Source: Burkholderiales bacterium | GTDB lineage: Bacteria; Pseudomonadota; Gammaproteobacteria; Burkholderiales; Burkholderiaceae_D | Assembly: GCA_028868455.1 (NCBI GenBank) | Contig: JAGWUK010000061.1 | Location: forward strand, 1 to 10,409 | Reading direction: 5' to 3' | Length of the DNA: 10,409 nt | Part shown: in pieces, positions 6,864 to 10,409 of the stretch | How positions within the stretch are numbered: the stretch's first letter is position 1 | Layout of the letters: every line of letters begins with the position of its first letter | Position numbers and translations under genes: made by a program | Notes under the pieces: model-generated | Told to the model about the DNA's origin: nothing | The model's input: only the letters and a program-made list of their open reading frames with translations | Database searches by the model: none

Positions 6864-7913
6864 TCAGAAAAATTCAGCGGTGTCGTTGGAATGTTCGGTA
6901 TGTAAATCGCCGCTGACGACCAGACTGTCGTAATAACAGGTACGGTTACGTCCATTGGTTTTGGCGTAATACAAGGCCTGATCGGCGCGGCCAACAATGG
7001 CGACCGCCGGCTCGAAAGGATCAATCCGTGCGTAGCCTATACTGATCGTGACCTGCCCGACTTGCGGAAAATGGTGTTGCTCCACATTCTGGCGGAAACG
7101 GTCGAAAATATGCTGGGCGTCTTCCTGCGAAGTGGAGCGCAGCAAGATCACGAATTCTTCGCCGCCGAACCGGAACAGGCGATCGCTGGGGCGGAAAGAC
7201 GAGCGCAACAGATTGGCGATCAGGATCAGCACTTCGTCGCCGTACAAATGCCCGAACTGGTCGTTCACGCGCTTGAAATGATCGATATCGAGGACCGCCA
7301 GCCAATGCTGTTTTTCGGGTTCATGCTGGCGACGCTCATCGTCAGGATGGCTGACTTCACTTTCTGCCTGCGCCTGTACAGCGCTGGTGCGCAGCACTTT
7401 GGAAAAATTGTCGTCAAAAGTTTTGCGATTCAGCAAACCGGTCAGGGAGTCGCGCTCGCTATAGTCCAGCAAATTTTGGAAATTGCGATACACGATCAGC
7501 ATGCCGCTGACGACTTCCATGGTGTTTGCCGTGTAATTGGCCGGATTGGAGATCTCCAGGCAAGTCTGCAATTTGTCATTGATCCAGATCGGCAACCAGA
7601 TGATTTTTTCGTGCTCGCCGATTTTTTCTATGACCGGCATGCGGTTCGCAATGCCTTCTTTCAACTCCGGGTATTGCTCAATACTGTCGCCGGAATTGGC
7701 TGCCGTATGATTTTCATCCGCCACATGGACAGCGCCATCCCGTATGGATATCTGCGGCTTGATAAAGACTTGCGTTCCCACGGACACGACATCCAGCACC
7801 CGTGCAGATTGCGCCTTGGTCAATTCACGTAATGCTGAAATGACTGAAATATTCAGCAAATCATGATCACGATGGCCGGTAATCTCTACCAGATGTTTGA
7901 TAATCGAATCCAT
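6864..7913 (-). CDS. Diguanylate cyclase (GGDEF), soluble, with N-terminal sensor region
   Basis: A 349-residue enzyme predicted to make cyclic di-GMP from two GTP. No membrane helix is seen. Residues 1-150 form a GAF-like sensor region. The GGDEF domain runs from about 150 (ERDSLTGLLNRKTF) to 330, with LDIDHFKRVND holding the metal-binding aspartate, an intact GGEEF active site (250-254) and the RxxD inhibitory site R241-D244 five residues before it. It is thus likely active and product-inhibited. A charged insert (about 178-202) lies after the first GGDEF helix. I start at the ATG at 7913 rather than the upstream ATG at 8036: the extra 41 residues look non-homologous, and a good extended -10 sits on top of that upstream start. 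The gene is divergent from the cupredoxin-receptor pair, which also ends in a GGDEF protein. Confidence 0.9.
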   Translation of the reverse strand: MDSIIKHLVEITGHRDHDLLNISVISALRELTKAQSARVLDVVSVGTQVFIKPQISIRDGAVHVADENHTAANSGDSIEQYPELKEGIANRMPVIEKIGEHEKIIWLPIWINDKLQTCLEISNPANYTANTMEVVSGMLIVYRNFQNLLDYSERDSLTGLLNRKTFDDNFSKVLRTSAVQAQAESEVSHPDDERRQHEPEKQHWLAVLDIDHFKRVNDQFGHLYGDEVLILIANLLRSSFRPSDRLFRFGGEEFVILLRSTSQEDAQHIFDRFRQNVEQHHFPQVGQVTISIGYARIDPFEPAVAIVGRADQALYYAKTNGRNRTCYYDSLVVSGDLHTEHSNDTAEFF

Positions 7914-8216
7914 GCTCCGTATTCCGCCTTCACTACAAAAACGACCTGGGTCAATATTGCTTGCGTCTGTCAGACTGCTCGTCTGCCACAGTATTTCTGG
8001 CAAAAACTGAGTTGCATTTTTACAATAGTATAGCAAGTGCCGGTTTCCGGCTCGCCAAATATGCGGTTTTCACTGCGTTTCCTCAATCCTGGACGCCAGC
8101 AGACTAGGATGCGAGCTGTGCGTTGTAAGTTCCACATTCTGCCATGCGACGAACTAAAGTAATATAACGAAGTTCACGATGTCTGCAGTCATTGCAGCGA
8201 CGACAGAGGAAAAAGT
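7914..8216. other. Divergent intergenic region, 303 bases
   Basis: This holds the control regions of the GGDEF gene (leftward) and the cupredoxin gene (rightward). Besides the leftward extended -10 listed separately, it contains a short hairpin GCCGG-TTT-CCGGC (8039-8051) just upstream of that -10, and TATAAC at 8163-8168 as a possible rightward -10 without a good -35. A weak stem CTGCA/TGCAG (8183-8197) lies just before the cupredoxin ribosome binding site. I see no gene in it. Confidence 0.5.
8027..8035 (-). promoter_or_regulatory. Candidate extended -10 promoter of the GGDEF gene
   Basis: On the minus strand the bases read TGCTATACT, which is an extended TG-N motif joined to TATACT (five of six consensus bases). 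No good -35 is present, as is usual for extended -10 promoters. Transcription would begin near 8020 and leave a leader of about 107 bases before the ATG at 7913, which supports that start. Confidence 0.4.
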
Positions 8217-8825
8217 ATGCGTAAGACGATTTTTTGGTTCGGCTCCATGATATTACTGTCTGCCCTCACGTCGCTGGCGCATGCCAATGCCGTGGTGCAA
8301 GTACAGGACAGCAAGGGGCATGGTCTACAGGATGTGGTTGTCTATGCCGAACCGGCCTCCGGCAAGTCCGCTGCCAAATCCGCGACGGCGGAAATAGAGC
8401 AAAAGAACAAAACCTTCATCCCCCTGGTCACCGTCGTACAGACAGGCACCTCGATATCCTTTCCGAATAATGACACGGTCAGGCACCATGCCTATTCATT
8501 TTCTCCGGCCAAACCGTTCGAGCTGAAACTCTATTCCGGCAAACCTGCTGCCCCTATCGTGTTCGACAAAGCCGGTACGGTGATTGTCGGTTGCAATATT
8601 CATGATCAGATGGTGGCTTATATCCGTGTCGTTGATACACCGTTCTTTGCGAAGACCGATCACGACGGCAACGCTCATCTGCCAGCGATGCCGAATGGTC
8701 AATATGTACTGAAAACCTGGTACTACAAACAATTGACCGGCAATGAAGTACAGCAACAGGATTGGCAATTCACGAACGATAGTGCGCCATTGGTCGTCAA
8801 ACTGTCTGCAGAAATCAAAAATTGA
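8217..8825 (+). CDS. Exported cupredoxin-like protein ('methylamine utilization protein' type)
   Basis: A 202-residue periplasmic protein. A Sec signal peptide spans roughly residues 1-23 or 1-25 (MRKTIFWFGSMILLSALTSL then AHANA). The middle is a cupredoxin fold: NNDTVRHHAYSF supplies the first copper histidine (H90 or H91), and VGCNIHDQM supplies C126, H129 and M132, the type-1 copper set. The C-x2-H-x2-M loop has the same length as in amicyanin, shorter than in plastocyanin or azurin, which explains the usual database name. The C-terminal part (KTDHDGNAHLPAMPNGQYVLKTWYY) resembles a carboxypeptidase-regulatory-like beta-sandwich. AGAGGA at 8205-8210 supports the ATG at 8217. No methylamine dehydrogenase genes are nearby, so a role in methylamine use is not supported. 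The next gene, 116 bases on, is a membrane GGDEF receptor, which suggests a signalling or redox role. Confidence 0.85.
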   Translation: MRKTIFWFGSMILLSALTSLAHANAVVQVQDSKGHGLQDVVVYAEPASGKSAAKSATAEIEQKNKTFIPLVTVVQTGTSISFPNNDTVRHHAYSFSPAKPFELKLYSGKPAAPIVFDKAGTVIVGCNIHDQMVAYIRVVDTPFFAKTDHDGNAHLPAMPNGQYVLKTWYYKQLTGNEVQQQDWQFTNDSAPLVVKLSAEIKN

Positions 8826-8941
8826 ACATGCCTGACACAAAATCACTCCTGCAAGACGCTATAGCGCCGTTGGCAAGATGTCGCATCGTTTCTGCAAGAC
8901 AAAACAGCCACTTCATTCACCAGAAGATATAAGGAAAATTG

Positions 8942-10409
8942 ATGCGTTTGCATAGTCTGGAAAGCCGGGTCGTCACTTTGTTTATCGGTTTGCTGCTGAC
9001 GATGCAAGTGGCCGGGTATATCGCAATTGACAGCGCCATTGACCGCAATGCGCGTACGGCAGTGGAAGAAGACCTGAAAATCAATGAGAAAATCTTTACG
9101 CGTCTGCTGGATCAGAATGCGCAAAAACTGGTACAAGGCGCCATCTTGCTGGCCAAGGAATATGCGTTCCGCGAAGCCATCGGCACGCATGATACCGAGA
9201 CCATTGTGTCCACGCTGTCCAATCACGGCAAACGCATCGGTGCTGACCTGACCATGCTGGTCGGCCTGGATCACACCATCACCGCCTCGACTAGCGCCAA
9301 TTTGAGCAATAGCCTCAAACAATCCGTGACAGCGCTGGTAAAGACCGCAGAACGCAGCGGCAGTGCTGCCAGTACCGCTATTGTTGATGGCAAGCCGTAT
9401 CAGATGGTGGTGGTGCCGGTTCAGGCGCCAGTGACCATCAGTTGGGTATTAATGGCGATACCTATCGGCAAGAACATCGTCACCGACATGCACGACCTGT
9501 CGTTGATGCAGATTTCCCTGCTGACTAGCGATGTCAACGGCAAATGGAATCTGAACGTGTCGTCACTGGACGATCAGCGTGCCGAAAAACTGGTACAGCA
9601 AATGCCGGCAGCCAGCCTCGATAAAAAATCTATCCCCGACCTGCAGATTGACGACGACAAATTCAGCGCACGCATCTTGCCGCTCGCGCACAGCGATCAG
9701 TTCAAAACCGTCGCCGTACTGCAACTGTCGATCAGCCAGGCCGTCGCACCGTACAAGCAATTGCAACGTAACCTGTTCATCATGACGATCATAGGCGCCA
9801 TCCTCGCCACCATCATCAGCGCCATCACGGCGCGCCGCATCACCGGTCCCATGCGGCTGCTGACCGAAACGGCACGACGTCTCGGCGCAGGTGATTACAA
9901 GGCACCGATTAATGTCAACCGCAAGGATGAAATCGGCGATCTGACAAAAACCTTTTCCACCATGCGCGACGGCATCGCCCAGCGCGAACAGGAAATCAGC
10001 CGGCTGGCGTATTGGGATACGCTGACCAATCTGCCGAATCGCGCTCTGTTTACCGATATGCTGGAAGACGCGATTAAAAATGCGCGCCAGCGCGCCAGTT
10101 CCTGCTTTGTGTTGATGATGGATCTGGATCGTTTCAAGCATGTCAACGACGTCATGGGCCATCGCTTCGGCGACATCCTGCTGAATCAGGTTGCCTTGCG
10201 CCTGACTGCGGAACTCGGCGCGGGCGGCACAAAACCGGCGCGACTGGGGGGCGACGAATTTGCCATCCTGCTGCCAAATTCGTCGAAGGAACAAGCGCAA
10301 CAACTGGCTGCACGCATTTTGCTGTCGCTGGAAAAACCGATTTCCATCGAAGACCAGACTGTCGATCTGGGCGCTGGCATCGGCATTGCCGGCTTCCCGG
10401 AACATGCCA
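8942..10409 (+). CDS. Membrane GGDEF receptor with periplasmic sensor and HAMP (3' end cut off)
   Basis: The 489 residues visible have no stop before the window ends. Order: a short cytoplasmic tail, membrane helix 1 (about residues 10-30), a periplasmic sensor region of ~245 residues that looks Cache-like, membrane helix 2 (278-298), HAMP (about 299-350; RRITGPMRLL to DEIGDL) and a GGDEF domain from about 355 (LAYWDTLTNLPNRALF), with MDLDRFKHVND and an intact GGDEF at 436-440. The RxxD inhibitory site is missing: residues 427-430 read AGGT. This GGDEF style often precedes an EAL phosphodiesterase domain, which would lie beyond the window. AAGGA at 8931-8935 fixes the ATG at 8942. No terminator separates it from the cupredoxin gene, so the two are probably one operon. 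The ligand is unknown; periplasmic copper or redox state is a hypothesis only. Confidence 0.9.
   Translation, partial: MRLHSLESRVVTLFIGLLLTMQVAGYIAIDSAIDRNARTAVEEDLKINEKIFTRLLDQNAQKLVQGAILLAKEYAFREAIGTHDTETIVSTLSNHGKRIGADLTMLVGLDHTITASTSANLSNSLKQSVTALVKTAERSGSAASTAIVDGKPYQMVVVPVQAPVTISWVLMAIPIGKNIVTDMHDLSLMQISLLTSDVNGKWNLNVSSLDDQRAEKLVQQMPAASLDKKSIPDLQIDDDKFSARILPLAHSDQFKTVAVLQLSISQAVAPYKQLQRNLFIMTIIGAILATIISAITARRITGPMRLLTETARRLGAGDYKAPINVNRKDEIGDLTKTFSTMRDGIAQREQEISRLAYWDTLTNLPNRALFTDMLEDAIKNARQRASSCFVLMMDLDRFKHVNDVMGHRFGDILLNQVALRLTAELGAGGTKPARLGGDEFAILLPNSSKEQAQQLAARILLSLEKPISIEDQTVDLGAGIGIAGFPEHA

Noticed and set aside
7062..7832. 256-residue open frame on the plus strand
   Set aside because: It is antisense to the soluble GGDEF protein, which has complete family motifs. 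The plus-strand product has no recognisable domain.
8849..8900. Direct repeat CTGCAAGAC at 8849-8857 and 8892-8900, and palindrome CGCTATAGCG at 8857-8866
   Set aside because: They are short and without further copies nearby, so chance is the simplest explanation. The palindrome is too short to be a convincing terminator between the cupredoxin and receptor genes.
8828..8932. 34-codon open frame (starting MPDTKSLLQD) filling the gap between the cupredoxin and receptor genes
   Set aside because: There is no ribosome binding site before its ATG and the product has no recognisable features. Its position is suggestive, but a frame of this length arises easily by chance.
9563..10405. 280-residue open frame on the minus strand
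   Set aside because: It lies entirely opposite the GGDEF receptor, whose plus-strand frame shows clear HAMP and GGDEF motifs. The minus frame shows no recognisable domain and is a by-product of codon bias.

Overview
The window looks like chromosome of a betaproteobacterium, most likely Oxalobacteraceae (Herminiimonas/Collimonas/Janthinobacterium-like). This is inferred from the moderately high GC, the protein style (a GGDEF protein beginning with a 'HLVEITGHRDHDLL'-type N-terminus, a YedA-like exporter, a cupredoxin of the 'methylamine utilization protein' type) and the gene neighbourhoods. The genus is a guess. I see no rRNA, tRNA, CRISPR array, insertion sequence or phage gene.

Left part (1-2652, + strand): the end of a sugar-uptake operon. 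It holds the C-terminal part of a MalG-type permease, a MalK/UgpC-type ATPase and a Glk-family glucokinase. The set fits ATP-driven import of glucose or a related sugar followed by phosphorylation in the cytoplasm. A perfect 10-bp inverted repeat sits between the permease and the ATPase.

Middle part (2663-6829): three regulators and two target-like genes. A LysR regulator (- strand) is divergent from an FMN-binding pyridoxamine-5'-phosphate-oxidase-like protein with a C-terminal coiled coil. That gene converges on a second, Nac-like LysR gene. The second LysR gene lies directly behind an Lrp/AsnC gene with a one-base gap (TAAGATG), so the two regulators probably form one operon. The Lrp gene is divergent from a ten-helix DMT exporter of the YedA type, which makes the exporter its most likely local target. 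The gap between the first convergent pair (4300-4422) holds AT-rich inverted repeats that could form two mutually exclusive hairpins.

Right part (6864-10409): a cyclic-di-GMP and copper-protein cluster. A soluble diguanylate cyclase with an intact GGEEF motif and RxxD inhibitory site (- strand) is divergent from an exported cupredoxin with an amicyanin-length copper loop. The cupredoxin gene is followed by a membrane receptor with a periplasmic sensor region, HAMP and GGDEF, cut by the window end and probably continuing into an EAL domain. The cupredoxin and the receptor are likely co-transcribed. A link between periplasmic copper or redox state and c-di-GMP output is the most interesting hypothesis here, but it rests on gene order alone.
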